Shown: positions 46,631-54,674 of the stretch, one piece after another | How positions within the stretch are numbered: position 1 is the first letter of the stretch | Layout of the letters: the number at the start of each line of letters is the position of its first letter | Assembly (NCBI RefSeq): GCF_019931145.1 | Contig: NZ_JAIOUV010000003.1 | Coordinates: forward strand, 62,001 to 126,000 | Direction: 5' to 3' | Length of the DNA: 64,000 bases | DNA from: Marinicella meishanensis | GTDB taxonomy: Bacteria > Pseudomonadota > Gammaproteobacteria > Xanthomonadales > Marinicellaceae | The notes under the pieces: generated by a model | What the model saw: the letters and a program-made list of their open reading frames with translations, nothing else | The model's database searches: none | What the model was told of the DNA's origin: nothing | Translations under genes and position numbers: made by a program

Positions 46631-47800
46631 ATGTTTGAATTAATGGAAACAGAAGACACTGGCGCGGTCATCAAAGTGATCGGCGTTGGCGGGGGCGGTG
46701 GCAACACCGTACAACAAATGGTCGATGCAGACATCGAAGGTGTGGAGTTTATTTGTGCCAACACCGACATGCAGGCTTTGGAAAAAACCAACTGCCGCAA
46801 TGTGGTGCGCATCGGGCAGAACGTGACCAAGGGCCTGGGTGCGGGCGCCAATCCCGAAGTCGGCAGACAAGCGGCTTTGGAAGACTCCGAGCGCTTGAAA
46901 GAATGTCTGGCCAACACCGACATGGTGTTCATCACCGCCGGAATGGGTGGTGGCACGGGCACCGGCGCGGCACCCGTAATTGCCGCGATTGCCAAAGAAA
47001 TGGGGATTTTGACGGTGGCTGTGGTGACCAAGCCATTTCCGTTTGAAGGCAAACGACGCATGGATGTGGCCAACAAGGGCATCCAAGATTTGGAACAACA
47101 CGTGGATTCATTGATCACCATCCCCAATGCCAAGTTGTTGACGCACTTTGGTCGCGATGTGACCTTATTGAATGCCTTCAAAGCAGCCAATGACGTGCTG
47201 CAAGGTGCGGTGCAAGGGATTGCTGAATTGATCACCTGTCCTGGTTTGGTCAACGTCGATTTTGCTGACGTCAAAACCGTGATGTCTGAAATGGGCATGG
47301 CCATGATGGGCTCAGGGGTTGGTAAAGGCGATGACCGTGCTGCCACCGCCACCGAATTGGCGATGAACTCACCGTTGTTGGAAGACATCGACATGCACGG
47401 TGCGAACGGCGTGTTGGTCAACATCACCGCAGGCATGGACATGACCATTGGCGAATACGAAGAAATTGGCGACTTGATCAAGGAATACGCTTCGGATGAA
47501 GCCACCGTGGTGGTCGGCACGTCGATTGACATGGACATGAAAGATGAAATCCGCGTCACGGTGGTGGCCACCGGCTTGAACAAAGCGGTGAAGCAAAAGC
47601 AATTCAAATCGGTGGAAATTGTGCGCAATGCCACCAACAACCGGATTGAACAACCGATTCGGGCCACCCGAGATGAGCCCAACACCGCCAACAGCAGCGG
47701 TGGTCAGGCGGTGATTGACCAGTTGCGTGACAACAAAACCGAAGCGGAACAGGATGACTACCTGGACATCCCAACCTTCCTGAGAAATCAACTGGATTGA
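46631..47800 (+). CDS. ftsZ: cell division GTPase FtsZ
   Basis: A 389-residue tubulin-like GTPase that forms the Z-ring. The nucleotide site is VIGVGGGGGNTV and the tubulin signature is AGMGGGTGTGAAP; the T7 loop is NVDFADVKTVM. A linker of about 50 residues leads to the conserved C-terminal peptide DYLDIPTFLRNQ, which binds FtsA and ZipA. GGAGG at 46618-46622 precedes the ATG by 8 nt. It is separated from ftsA by 65 nt and from lpxC by 246 nt. Confidence 0.99.
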   Translation: MFELMETEDTGAVIKVIGVGGGGGNTVQQMVDADIEGVEFICANTDMQALEKTNCRNVVRIGQNVTKGLGAGANPEVGRQAALEDSERLKECLANTDMVFITAGMGGGTGTGAAPVIAAIAKEMGILTVAVVTKPFPFEGKRRMDVANKGIQDLEQHVDSLITIPNAKLLTHFGRDVTLLNAFKAANDVLQGAVQGIAELITCPGLVNVDFADVKTVMSEMGMAMMGSGVGKGDDRAATATELAMNSPLLEDIDMHGANGVLVNITAGMDMTIGEYEEIGDLIKEYASDEATVVVGTSIDMDMKDEIRVTVVATGLNKAVKQKQFKSVEIVRNATNNRIEQPIRATRDEPNTANSSGGQAVIDQLRDNKTEAEQDDYLDIPTFLRNQLD

Positions 47801-47980
47801 AACTGAGGACGCAGGCTGTGAACCCATAATAACCATAAGGCAGCCCGATTCCCACCGAGGTTGTCAGTTAAAAACGTCAACTTGGCCGGTCACCAAACCT
47901 CCAGTGGCCGGCCCCCTTTGTGGCGCCAATTGGGCTGTGGCAGAAAAGTCACAGGCGTTGTAAAAATACCACAAAAGCCG

Positions 47981-48008
47981 TTGAATGAACTGGACAGTGT
48001 GATACAAT
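47981..48008 (+). promoter_or_regulatory. promoter of lpxC
   Basis: -35 TTGAAT (47981-47986), a 16-bp spacer and -10 TACAAT (48003-48008), also extended as TGATACAAT. It is 39 nt upstream of the lpxC ATG, within the 246-nt ftsZ-lpxC gap. Confidence 0.65.
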
Positions 48009-48046
48009 TCACAAAAATTGATCATCACAATCAGTACCATTCGCCT

Positions 48047-48958
48047 ATGATTGCACAAAAGACTTTGAAAAACACCGTCCGCGCGACGGGTGTGGGAATC
48101 CATTCTGGACAAAAAGTTTTCATCACTTTACGACCCGCGCCAGTCGACACTGGCATCGTGTTTCGTCGGGTTGATTACAAACGTCCAGTGGCGATCCAAG
48201 CCATGGCCACGCAAGTGGGCGAAACCAGCATGTCCACCACATTGGTGAAAAACGGCATCAAGGTGGGCACTGTTGAGCACTTGATGGCGGCCTTTGCCGG
48301 CATGAACATCGACAACTGCTATGTGGATTTGAGCGCCTCAGAAGTGCCGGTGATGGATGGCTCTGCCGGGCCGTTTGTGTTTCTGATTCAATCGGCGGGC
48401 ATTCAAGAACAAGACGCCCCCAGAAAATTCATCAAAATCAAAAAAGCCATCAAAATTGAAGTGGATGATAAATTCGCCACTTTAAAACCACACTCAGGCT
48501 CCCAATTCTCATTTGAGATCGACTTTGATCACCCGGCCTTTGAAGACCACTGCAACCAAGCCGAAATTGATCTGAACAGCCAATCGTTCATCAAAGAAAT
48601 CTCACGGGCCAGAACGTTTGGCTTCATGCGTGACATTGAAATGTTGCGCAACAACAACCTGGGATTGGGTGGCAGCATGGACAACGCCATTGTGTTGGAT
48701 GACTACCGGGTGTTGAACAATGACGGTTTGCGCTATGAAGCTGAATTCGTGCGCCACAAACTGTTGGATGCCATTGGCGACATTTACCAACTCGGTCACC
48801 CGATCATCGGTGCCTACCATGGGCACAAATCAGGTCACGCCTTAAACAATGAATTGGCCCGCGCTTTGTTGGCCGATGAATCGGCGTATGAAATTGTGAC
48901 CTTCACTTCAGCCAAAGACCAAGCCGAGTCGATGTTGCCAGCGGGTTTACTGGCCTGA
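48047..48958 (+). CDS. lpxC: UDP-3-O-acyl-N-acetylglucosamine deacetylase
   Basis: A 303-residue zinc deacetylase for the committed step of lipid A synthesis. Motifs: [22 protein letters not shown] (family N-terminus), [17 protein letters not shown] (His zinc ligand), [14 protein letters not shown] and [16 protein letters not shown] (second His and Asp ligands), then [12 protein letters not shown] (general-base His). The frame opens 62 codons earlier, but that part does not match LpxC and lies over the promoter. No Shine-Dalgarno is visible before the ATG at 48047. The length matches E. coli LpxC (305). Confidence 0.97.
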   Translation: MIAQKTLKNTVRATGVGIHSGQKVFITLRPAPVDTGIVFRRVDYKRPVAIQAMATQVGETSMSTTLVKNGIKVGTVEHLMAAFAGMNIDNCYVDLSASEVPVMDGSAGPFVFLIQSAGIQEQDAPRKFIKIKKAIKIEVDDKFATLKPHSGSQFSFEIDFDHPAFEDHCNQAEIDLNSQSFIKEISRARTFGFMRDIEMLRNNNLGLGGSMDNAIVLDDYRVLNNDGLRYEAEFVRHKLLDAIGDIYQLGHPIIGAYHGHKSGHALNNELARALLADESAYEIVTFTSAKDQAESMLPAGLLA

Positions 48959-48991
48959 TCTGACATTCTGAACCGCATTAAATAGACGCAT

Positions 48992-49032
48992 AAAAAACCG
49001 GCCAAGCAAGGTGGTTGCTTGGCCGGTTTTTT
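48992..49032. terminator. strong bidirectional terminator after lpxC
   Basis: An 18-bp perfect stem AAAAAACCGGCCAAGCAA with its complement, a 5-nt loop GGTGG and T-runs on both strands. It ends the dcw cluster and also the convergent hypothetical gene. Confidence 0.95.
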
Positions 49033-49072
49033 GTTGGGTGCCAGTTTTTTGTTGGGTGGTGTTGTTCGGGGA

Positions 49073-49834
49073 TCAGAGCTGCGAAACGGCAAAATCCACA
49101 TCCATGCTTTGTAAGGCATCCAACGGCTCGACCGCTGCCGCTTGGGTGTAATATTCGGTGGCTTCATCCATCCCTTTGTCTTCCCCTTTCAGCAGCAACA
49201 TGGCATTACCCGCTTCGATCAAATTGATGGCATTGGGCACCAGCTCCAAGGCCTGTTCCATGTGTTGGTAAGCAATTTTGGGTTTGGCACCATAGGTCAG
49301 GCCGCCCAAAGTGGCGCCGACTTTATCGATGATTTCTGCGTGGTACATGGCCATGGCCAGGTGGGCCTCGGCGTGATCAGGCTGGGCCTCAAGCACCGTT
49401 GTCAACAAATGCTTCACTTTGCCACCCAGTCCTTTGGACAGGGCTTTGGTGATGGAAATCGACTGAGAATAACGGCCCATGGCCAGCGCGGTGGTGAACT
49501 GCACATTGTGGTCATTACTGTCTGCAGCCTCTCCTAGTAAATAGGCTTGTTCCAATAAATCGGTGCACTGGGCTTCATCTTCACAAAGGTAGTCGGTGTA
49601 GGCCACCACCGAACGGATCAGTACCGGTATTCCGGCATCACCCAGTTCTTGGGCCGCTGCGGCGGCGGCGGCGAAGTGGCCATTGTGGAACAGCAGCCAA
49701 GCGGCCAACAAATCACCACTGGGCGCAGGAGCCAAGTCAGCGGCGTGCAGGTCTGACCAGCGTGACAACAAATCAGCATCGGTCAGGTCTTGAATGAATT
49801 GAGGATCGGTTGCTTCCCAGTCACTGATATTCAT
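49073..49834 (-). CDS. hypothetical alpha-helical (TPR/Sel1-like) protein
   Basis: A 253-residue cytoplasmic-type protein without signal peptide. It is made of alanine-rich helices with tetratricopeptide-like spacing (AAWLLFHNGHFAAAAAAAQELG; HLLTTVLEAQPDHAEAHLAMAMYHAE; AYQHMEQALELVPNAINLIEAG). This suggests several TPR units for protein binding. The frame opens 34 codons earlier, but MNISDWEATD at 49834 is the likely start because the upstream part is hydrophobic and unlike the rest. No strong ribosome site is visible. It is divergent from the phasin-like gene; a shared function is possible but unproven. Confidence 0.75.
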   Translation of the reverse strand: MNISDWEATDPQFIQDLTDADLLSRWSDLHAADLAPAPSGDLLAAWLLFHNGHFAAAAAAAQELGDAGIPVLIRSVVAYTDYLCEDEAQCTDLLEQAYLLGEAADSNDHNVQFTTALAMGRYSQSISITKALSKGLGGKVKHLLTTVLEAQPDHAEAHLAMAMYHAEIIDKVGATLGGLTYGAKPKIAYQHMEQALELVPNAINLIEAGNAMLLLKGEDKGMDEATEYYTQAAAVEPLDALQSMDVDFAVSQL

Positions 49835-49954
49835 GAGGTTTTCGGCTTCCAAAAAAATAATTGAAAAAAAATGGGGGTTTAGTGTGTTTACTCTACAAGC
49901 GCTGATTACTATACCCACATCAACAATAAAACACAACTTAATGAGGTGTCACGA

Positions 49955-50350
49955 ATGAATACTAAACAAGTAAAAGAATCAGTAAAAAATGCCGTATTGG
50001 CTGGTTTGGGTGTTGTTTCAATTGCCCAGAAAGAAGCTGCCAAAGTTTACGGTAACGTTTCAAAAGAAGCCAACAAGCTGTATGGCAACTTGCTGAAAGA
50101 AGGTCAGTCTTTGGAAAAGAAATCCAAAAAATCTGTTGATGAGTTGACCAAGAAAACCGAAGGTAAATTGAACAACATCAAAACTTTGGCCAGCAAGCAA
50201 TTCAGCAAAATTGAGTCTGTTTTTGAAGGCAAAGTTGAAAGCGCTTTGAACAAGTTGGACATCCCAACTGCAGAAGACCTGAAAGGTTTGACCAAGCGTG
50301 TTGATACTTTGATCAAAGAAATCAAAAAAATTGAAAAGAAAGCCGCTTAA
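49955..50350 (+). CDS. phasin-like / PhaF-type granule-associated protein
   Basis: A 131-residue lysine-rich helical protein. The N-terminal part (VKNAVLAGLGVVSIAQKEAAKVYGN) has the amphipathic pattern of the poly(hydroxyalkanoate) granule-associated phasin family, followed by a long coiled coil (KKSKKSVDELTKKTEGKLNNIK) and LTKRVDTLIKEIKKIEKKAA at the end. Phasins coat storage granules and influence DNA segregation. Start at the ATG at 49955, with GAGG 8 nt upstream. No PHA synthase gene is nearby, so a granule role is unproven. A terminator and then a repeat array follow. Confidence 0.72.
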   Translation: MNTKQVKESVKNAVLAGLGVVSIAQKEAAKVYGNVSKEANKLYGNLLKEGQSLEKKSKKSVDELTKKTEGKLNNIKTLASKQFSKIESVFEGKVESALNKLDIPTAEDLKGLTKRVDTLIKEIKKIEKKAA

Positions 50351-50393
50351 TACCGCTTCATTTTCAATCACGAGTTTGTACCTCGTCCCCCAG

Positions 50394-50424
50394 CAGCAGC
50401 CAAGGAAGGTTGCTGTTTTTATTT
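50394..50424 (+). terminator. Rho-independent terminator after phasin-like gene
   Basis: An 8-bp stem CAGCAGCC / GGTTGCTG with one G-T pair, a 6-nt loop and TTTTTATTT. Confidence 0.75.
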
Positions 50425-50434
50425 GAGGCTTTGT

Positions 50435-51041
50435 GAGACCTTTGGTTGGTTTCGTGGATCATGTCAAAAAGCCTCAAAACGACCTGCTTGGCGTTGGAAA
50501 ACTTGCCAATGACGGCGCATTGGACTGCGTTTCCCGCCTTAATCAGTCCGTTTTCAGATCTTTTTGCCAAAGACCCAGAAACCAACCAAAGGTCTCGAGG
50601 TTGGTTTCGTGGATCATGTCAAAAAGCCTTAAAATTCCCTGCTTGGCGTTTGAAAACTGACGGCGCATTGGACTGCGTTTCCCGCCTTAATCAGTCCGTT
50701 TTCAGATCTTTTTGCCAAAGACCCAGAAACCAACCAAAGGTCTCGAGGTTGGTTTCGTGGATCATGTCAAAAAGCCTTAAAATTCCCTGCTTGGCGTTTG
50801 AAAACTGACGGCGCATTGGACTGCGTTTCCCGCCTTAATCAGTCCGTTTTCAGATCTTTTTGCCAAAGACCCAGAAACCAACCAAAGGTCTCGAGGTTGG
50901 TTTCGTGGATCATGTCTAAAAGCCTTAAAATTCCCTGCTTGGCGTTTGAAAACTGACGGCGCATTGGACTGCGTTTCCCGCCTTAATCAGTGCATTTTCA
51001 GTTCTTTTTGCCAAAGACCCAGGACCCAACCAAAGGTCTCA
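50435..51041 (+). repeat. four tandem copies of a palindromic ~148-bp repeat
   Basis: TTGGTTTCGTGGATCATGTC starts copies at about 50446, 50601, 50749 and 50897 (periods 155, 148, 148). Copies 2 and 3 look identical; copies 1 and 4 differ. The array is bounded by GAGACCTTTGGTTGGTTTC (50435-50453) and its exact complement, first at 50578-50596. Each unit nests paired stems: GGTTTC/GAAACC, CAAAAAG/CTTTTTG, GAAAAC/GTTTTC, ACTGA/TCAGT, GGCG/CGCC. It would therefore fold as one long hairpin. No transposase or recognised gene lies inside; open frames across it are read-through of the repeat. It fills the gap between the phasin-like and A-type carrier genes. Confidence 0.93.
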
Positions 51042-51075
51042 GCCTTGTTGGTCCACAATCCCGTTAAAGAATGCC

Positions 51076-51104
51076 TTGAAAAATCGCTGCATTTACCGCA
51101 TATT
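51076..51104 (+). promoter_or_regulatory. promoter candidate for A-type carrier gene
   Basis: -35 TTGAAA (51076-51081), a 17-bp spacer and -10 CATATT (51099-51104), just after the repeat array and 28 nt before the ATG. Confidence 0.4.
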
Positions 51105-51131
51105 GTCAGCAAGTCAATTGAGCCATTTATC

Positions 51132-51458
51132 ATGTCCTTACAACTCACCCAACAAGCCGCTGACCGCATCTTGCATTTTTTGTCTTTGGATGAGAAGGCC
51201 ATGGGTTTTCGGGTGTCGGTGAAGAAAATGGGTTGTTCCGGTTGGGGTTACGAGGTCGAGCTGGCCCACGAAGTCAAAGCCGATGAAATGACCATGGAAG
51301 ACAAAGGCGTGACATTAATTGTACCCCAAGACGCTTTGGACAAGGTGGATGGCACGGTGATCGATTACGAACGCCAAGGCATCAATCAAATCTTTGTCTA
51401 CAGAAATCCCAACGCCACCGGTTCGTGTGGTTGTGGCGAAAGCTTCACCACCAACTAG
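51132..51458 (+). CDS. A-type iron-sulfur carrier protein (IscA/SufA/ErpA-like)
   Basis: A 108-residue HesB/IscA-family protein that carries and hands on Fe-S clusters. The three cluster cysteines are in KKMGCSGWGYEVEL and GSCGCGESF (one upstream, two at the C-terminus). The start MSLQLTQQAADRIL matches the family; the frame runs back into the repeat array but that part is not coding. It is a lone copy, without iscSU or suf genes, and cannot be assigned among IscA, SufA or ErpA. Its TAG stop includes the first two bases of a MITE-like terminus at 51457. Convergent with the FimT/GspH gene. Confidence 0.93.
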   Translation: MSLQLTQQAADRILHFLSLDEKAMGFRVSVKKMGCSGWGYEVELAHEVKADEMTMEDKGVTLIVPQDALDKVDGTVIDYERQGINQIFVYRNPNATGSCGCGESFTTN

Positions 51459-51545
51459 GGTCTGTCAACACCAACTGAAAGACCACTGTTCAGCCTGCAA
51501 AGGCCATACCCTGCGTTGCTCACCGATCGATTGGAATGACCAATC
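51457..51545. mobile_element. MITE-like remnant related to 18993-19260
   Basis: The left end AGGGTCTGTCAACACCAACT... matches the 25-bp terminal repeat of the 18993 element at 21 of 25 positions. It runs on through GACCACTGTTCAG and TGCAAAGG, as in the complement of that element's right end. Next comes CCCTGCGTTGCTCA ... TGGAATGACCA, which in the other copy lies on the opposite strand. The right terminus is not found. It lies between the convergent A-type carrier and FimT genes. Confidence 0.65.
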
Positions 51546-51548
51546 CAT

Positions 51549-52073
51549 TCAATCACAGCTGGTTATTTGCCTCGCCAGTCGTGGCCGTCCCACATTGCTG
51601 ATGATCACCGCTTTGCCGTATTCTGCACCCCGTTGATCACAAAAACGAATGGTCTGGTTGGCGCCTGGGGCAAACCCGGTGCGATCGAAACGTATGTAAG
51701 GTCGGTACACCGAAGCTTGTGCCCGCAAAGAGTCAGCCATGCCGTGTTCTTGTAACAACAAACGATCGCTGCCATCAAACACCCGGTTTTGGTTGTGATC
51801 CACAAAAGCCATCCAGCCGGCATGCCATTGGCTGTTGCCGTCGCATCCCAATTCACTGGCCGTGGCACACAATACCACCGACTGCTGCGCAATGATGCTT
51901 TGGTTCCTGGCGTGGTTGATGGTGGCCACCAAGCGATTGATCTCGTGGGTCATGCTTTGGTTGAGTTGAAAGGTTCGGTAATTGGGGATGGCATAGGCCG
52001 ACAGGATCGCCAGCATGCTCAAGGCGATGATCAATTCAATCAAGGTGAATCCGTGGTTTTGATGGGCATTCAT
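51549..52073 (-). CDS. FimT/GspH-type pseudopilin
   Basis: A 174-residue type IV pilin-like protein. After a short leader (MNAHQNHG) the prepilin peptidase site and helix [25 protein letters not shown] are visible, with Glu at +5. The body has the GspH/FimT layout ([53 protein letters not shown]), a minor pseudopilin of type IV pili or type II secretion. It is isolated from gspCDEF (56.6-62 kb) and from other pseudopilins. Its stop is 4 nt from the MITE-like remnant. GGAG lies 8 nt before the ATG. Confidence 0.88.
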   Translation of the reverse strand: MNAHQNHGFTLIELIIALSMLAILSAYAIPNYRTFQLNQSMTHEINRLVATINHARNQSIIAQQSVVLCATASELGCDGNSQWHAGWMAFVDHNQNRVFDGSDRLLLQEHGMADSLRAQASVYRPYIRFDRTGFAPGANQTIRFCDQRGAEYGKAVIISNVGRPRLARQITSCD

Positions 52074-52203
52074 GGGATTGGCTCCAAATGACCCCCATTA
52101 TCAAGTTCACAACGCTGCAGGGCTGCCCATGAATTCTTATGGGCCGGTCAAAATATTCGGACCACTGGGGGCAAAAATGACCCCAAGAATCCAGAACCTC
52201 AAC

Positions 52204-52232
52204 TTGAATCACGGCAGGGGGCACCCTATAAT
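52204..52232 (+). promoter_or_regulatory. promoter of ssb
   Basis: -35 TTGAAT (52204-52209), a 17-bp spacer and consensus -10 TATAAT (52227-52232); transcription begins about 22 nt before the ATG. Confidence 0.8.
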
Positions 52233-52260
52233 TGACCTTTCATTTTTTTGGACTCACATC

Positions 52261-52722
52261 ATGGCAAGAGGAATCAACAAAGTCATTCTGGTTGGCAATT
52301 TGGGTAACGACCCAGAAGTCCGTTACACCCCGGCAGGTGCGGCGGTGACCACCATTTCCGTGGCCACCACCGAAAGCTGGAAAGACAAAGAAGGCAACCG
52401 CCAAGAAAAGACGGAATGGCATCGTGTGGTGTTTTTCAGCCGCTTGGCTGAGATTGCCGGTGAATACCTGAAGAAGGGCAGCCAGGTTTACATTGAAGGC
52501 AAACTCAGAACCAACAAATGGCAAGACCAAAACGGTCAAGACCGCTACACCACCGAAATTCTGGCCAATGAGATGCAAATGCTTGGTGGCCGCGGTGACT
52601 CAGGATCAGGTGGCTTTGGCGGCGGGCAGTCGATGCCTTCGGCCCCCAAAGCCAACAAACCCCAACAGAACAACAACCCAGCCCCGAATTTTGATGATTT
52701 CGATGACGAAATTCCATTCTAG
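52261..52722 (+). CDS. ssb: single-stranded DNA-binding protein
   Basis: A 153-residue SSB with one OB fold ([22 protein letters not shown]..., [47 protein letters not shown]). A flexible Gly/Asn/Pro/Gln-rich linker ends in the acidic tip DDFDDEIPF, which recruits DNA-metabolism partners. The reading frame extends 63 codons upstream, but that lies over the promoter, and the ATG at 52261 gives the family start. A terminator follows. Confidence 0.98.
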   Translation: MARGINKVILVGNLGNDPEVRYTPAGAAVTTISVATTESWKDKEGNRQEKTEWHRVVFFSRLAEIAGEYLKKGSQVYIEGKLRTNKWQDQNGQDRYTTEILANEMQMLGGRGDSGSGGFGGGQSMPSAPKANKPQQNNNPAPNFDDFDDEIPF

Positions 52723-52746
52723 TCCTGCCCTCAACTGATCTCTATG

Positions 52747-52770
52747 AGCCCCGCTTTGTGGGGCTTTTTT
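52747..52770 (+). terminator. Rho-independent terminator after ssb
   Basis: A 6-bp stem AGCCCC / GGGGCT around a 7-nt loop, followed by TTTTTT. Confidence 0.85.
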
Positions 52771-52977
52771 ATGCCCATAATACACGGTTGCCTGAACAGT
52801 CAAGCCAATTCAGGCCGACATCACAGCCGATCTTCAAATGTGGGAATTGGTTGGCATAAATGGGGCCAGTGGGCATGAAATTTCTGCCTGATGTCAGGAA
52901 TTGGACTGGATTTACGACTTATGACATGACACTGCCACAGAACAGTGTGAATTTATTAATCATTAAGGAGTAAAGCA

Positions 52978-53481
52978 ATGAAAAAATTATGGGTATTTTT
53001 ATTTATCCTGGGGATGGGTCTGGGCAGCGCGGCCGCCCAGTCGTTCACCACCGGCTATGCCGCCTTGGTTTCGTTTTCTGACCGCACCACGGCACGTCCA
53101 GCTGGAGAAACTCAAGAGGCCTGTGAAGAAAACAGACAGCGCCTCATCGACGATTATTTGGCTGCGCATCCAGGGGTTATTGTGCTTGAAGACCGGTCGC
53201 TGCCTTGTGGTCCCAGAACCAGCCCCGCCCCAGATGTGGATTTGCGGGCCTGGTTGGAAATAGATATTCCGCCTTACTGCACGTCCTGTCCGTTGTTGGG
53301 TCCGGACACCTTCAAAATCTTTTATCCGGACTTCACGGCCGAAATCAAAGAGCTGTATTATGGTTACAAGATCAACAGTTACAACAAGGAGTTGCGTGCC
53401 TTACAAAGCCAATATGACTTGGCCGGGTTTGAGGCTGAGGTGTTCAAACTCAACAAAGAGTTGAATCAGTACGAGCAATGA
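52978..53481 (+). CDS. small secreted protein of unknown function
   Basis: A 167-residue protein with a signal peptide (MKKLWVFLFILGMGLGSAAAQ). The mature part has four cysteines (CEENRQRL, LPCGPR, YCTSCP), suited to disulfides, and a charged C-terminal coiled coil (IKELYYGYKINSYNKELRALQSQYDLAGFEAEVFKLNKELNQYEQ). It has a good AAGGAG site before the ATG. I do not recognise the family. It sits between ssb and an exported aldo/keto reductase on the same strand, with no clear operon. Confidence 0.8.
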   Translation: MKKLWVFLFILGMGLGSAAAQSFTTGYAALVSFSDRTTARPAGETQEACEENRQRLIDDYLAAHPGVIVLEDRSLPCGPRTSPAPDVDLRAWLEIDIPPYCTSCPLLGPDTFKIFYPDFTAEIKELYYGYKINSYNKELRALQSQYDLAGFEAEVFKLNKELNQYEQ

Positions 53482-53604
53482 AGCATTGATGTGTACCACG
53501 GGAGCGGCTGCAGGCAGCTGCTCTCGACCTGATAATACCCAGGCCAGGGAACCTTTCCAGATTGATCCAGTCTATTGATAGGAACTTCAATTACGGGTTT
53601 CATC

Positions 53605-54528
53605 ATGTTAAATCGCAGGACGGTGTTACAGCGGCTGGCTGCGTTGGGATTGGCCATCAACACACCACTGTTGTCCGCCAACAACCAACCGTCACCTGGC
53701 TTGCTCAAAACCATTCCCAAGACCGGCGCTGCCATACCTGCGATTGGTATGGGCACCTGGATCACCTTTGATCACAACCCTGCACACACCGAACTGACCC
53801 GCTACCAGCAGATCTTGCAGGCGTTCTTCGCCGGCGGTGGTCGCTTGATTGATTCTTCGCCCATGTATGGCTTTGCCCAGAAATTGTTGGGGGCGGTGTT
53901 GCCGCAGGTGGCCGGTGCTGATTCATTGTTTGCCGCCACCAAGGTGTGGACCCGGGGTCAAGCCATGGGGCAGGTACAGATGCAGGAATCGTTGAATCTG
54001 TGGGGCTTGGAGTCTATGGCGTTGATGCAAATCCACAACATGCTCGACTGGCAGGCCCATCTGCCGACCTTGCAACAGTGGCAAGCCGAAGGGCGCATTC
54101 AATACACCGGCATCACCACCTCACACGGGCGGCGACATCGTGAATTGGTATCCATGCTGCAACAATACCCGGTGGATTTTGTGCAATTCACTTACAACAT
54201 GCATGACCGCGAAGCCGAGCAAGAGCTGTTGCCCTTGGCAGACGATTTGGGGGTGGCGGTGATCATCAATCGACCGTTTCAAACCGGTGGTCTGTTCGCC
54301 CGCGTGCGAGGCCGAGCGCTGCCCGATTGGTCCAAAGACTTGGGCTGCCACACCTGGGCCCAGTTCTTTTTGAAATTTGTCATTTCACATCCGGCGGTGA
54401 CCTGTGCCATTCCAGCCACCAGCCAGGTCCAACACATGCAAGAAAACATGCAAGCCATGCAAGGCCCCATACCAGATTCGACCATGCGCCAAGCCATGCT
54501 CAAATATTACCAGCGCATCATCCAGTGA
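53605..54528 (+). CDS. Tat-exported aldo/keto reductase
   Basis: A 307-residue aldo/keto reductase. The start MLNRRTVLQRLAALGLAINT has a twin-arginine motif and a moderately hydrophobic stretch, predicting Tat export with a bound cofactor. I use the ATG at 53605; the frame opens 10 codons earlier without a ribosome site. The catalytic tetrad is readable: Asp and Tyr in IDSSPMYG, Lys in FAATKVW and His in LMQIHNM. The NADPH-binding end (RPFQTGGLF, AIPATSQVQHMQEN) is present. Substrate unknown; close to Xanthomonadales-type periplasmic members. Confidence 0.85.
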   Translation: MLNRRTVLQRLAALGLAINTPLLSANNQPSPGLLKTIPKTGAAIPAIGMGTWITFDHNPAHTELTRYQQILQAFFAGGGRLIDSSPMYGFAQKLLGAVLPQVAGADSLFAATKVWTRGQAMGQVQMQESLNLWGLESMALMQIHNMLDWQAHLPTLQQWQAEGRIQYTGITTSHGRRHRELVSMLQQYPVDFVQFTYNMHDREAEQELLPLADDLGVAVIINRPFQTGGLFARVRGRALPDWSKDLGCHTWAQFFLKFVISHPAVTCAIPATSQVQHMQENMQAMQGPIPDSTMRQAMLKYYQRIIQ

Positions 54529-54634
54529 GGCCCGCCCCAGGTCACTTGCTGCGGCAGAACTGCGGCCGGGTAAACCGGTGTCAAACAAGACTGAAAAATT
54601 TTGTTGACCCGATATTTGATTCTCACAGAAGCGG

Positions 54635-54643
54635 TGGTAAAAT
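54635..54643 (+). promoter_or_regulatory. extended -10 promoter of acyl-CoA dehydrogenase
   Basis: TGGTAAAAT, an extended -10, with a weak TTTGAT 17 nt before the hexamer. It lies 32 nt before the ATG. Confidence 0.45.
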
Positions 54644-54660
54644 GCTTATCCTCATTAAAA

Positions 54661-54670
54661 CAAACGTTTG
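54661..54670 (+). promoter_or_regulatory. palindrome in acyl-CoA dehydrogenase leader
   Basis: CAAACGTTTG, a perfect 10-bp palindrome 4 nt before the ATG. The half-sites equal those of the TetR-type fatty-acid regulator PsrA (CAAAC...GTTTG), but PsrA sites have a 2-4 nt gap, absent here. Confidence 0.35.
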
Positions 54671-54674
54671 AATT

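Noticed and set aside
46603-47691. A 362-codon open frame antisense to ftsZ
   Set aside because: Antisense shadow; ftsZ is unmistakable on the plus strand.
47880-47920. GGCCGG hairpin after ftsZ as a terminator
   Set aside because: Short stem with a long loop and no adequate U-tract.
47861-48046. N-terminal extension of lpxC
   Set aside because: Does not resemble LpxC and overlaps its promoter.
50435-51041. CRISPR array
   Set aside because: Repeats are ~148 bp with no short unique spacers, and no cas genes are present.
50446-51131. Open frames through the palindromic array, including one that runs into the A-type carrier gene
   Set aside because: They translate the repeat itself; the carrier's recognisable protein begins at 51132.
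52950-52966. TTATTAATCATTAAGG as another copy of the mraZ-upstream palindrome
   Set aside because: Only the AT-rich centre matches; the GGTT/AACC arms are missing.
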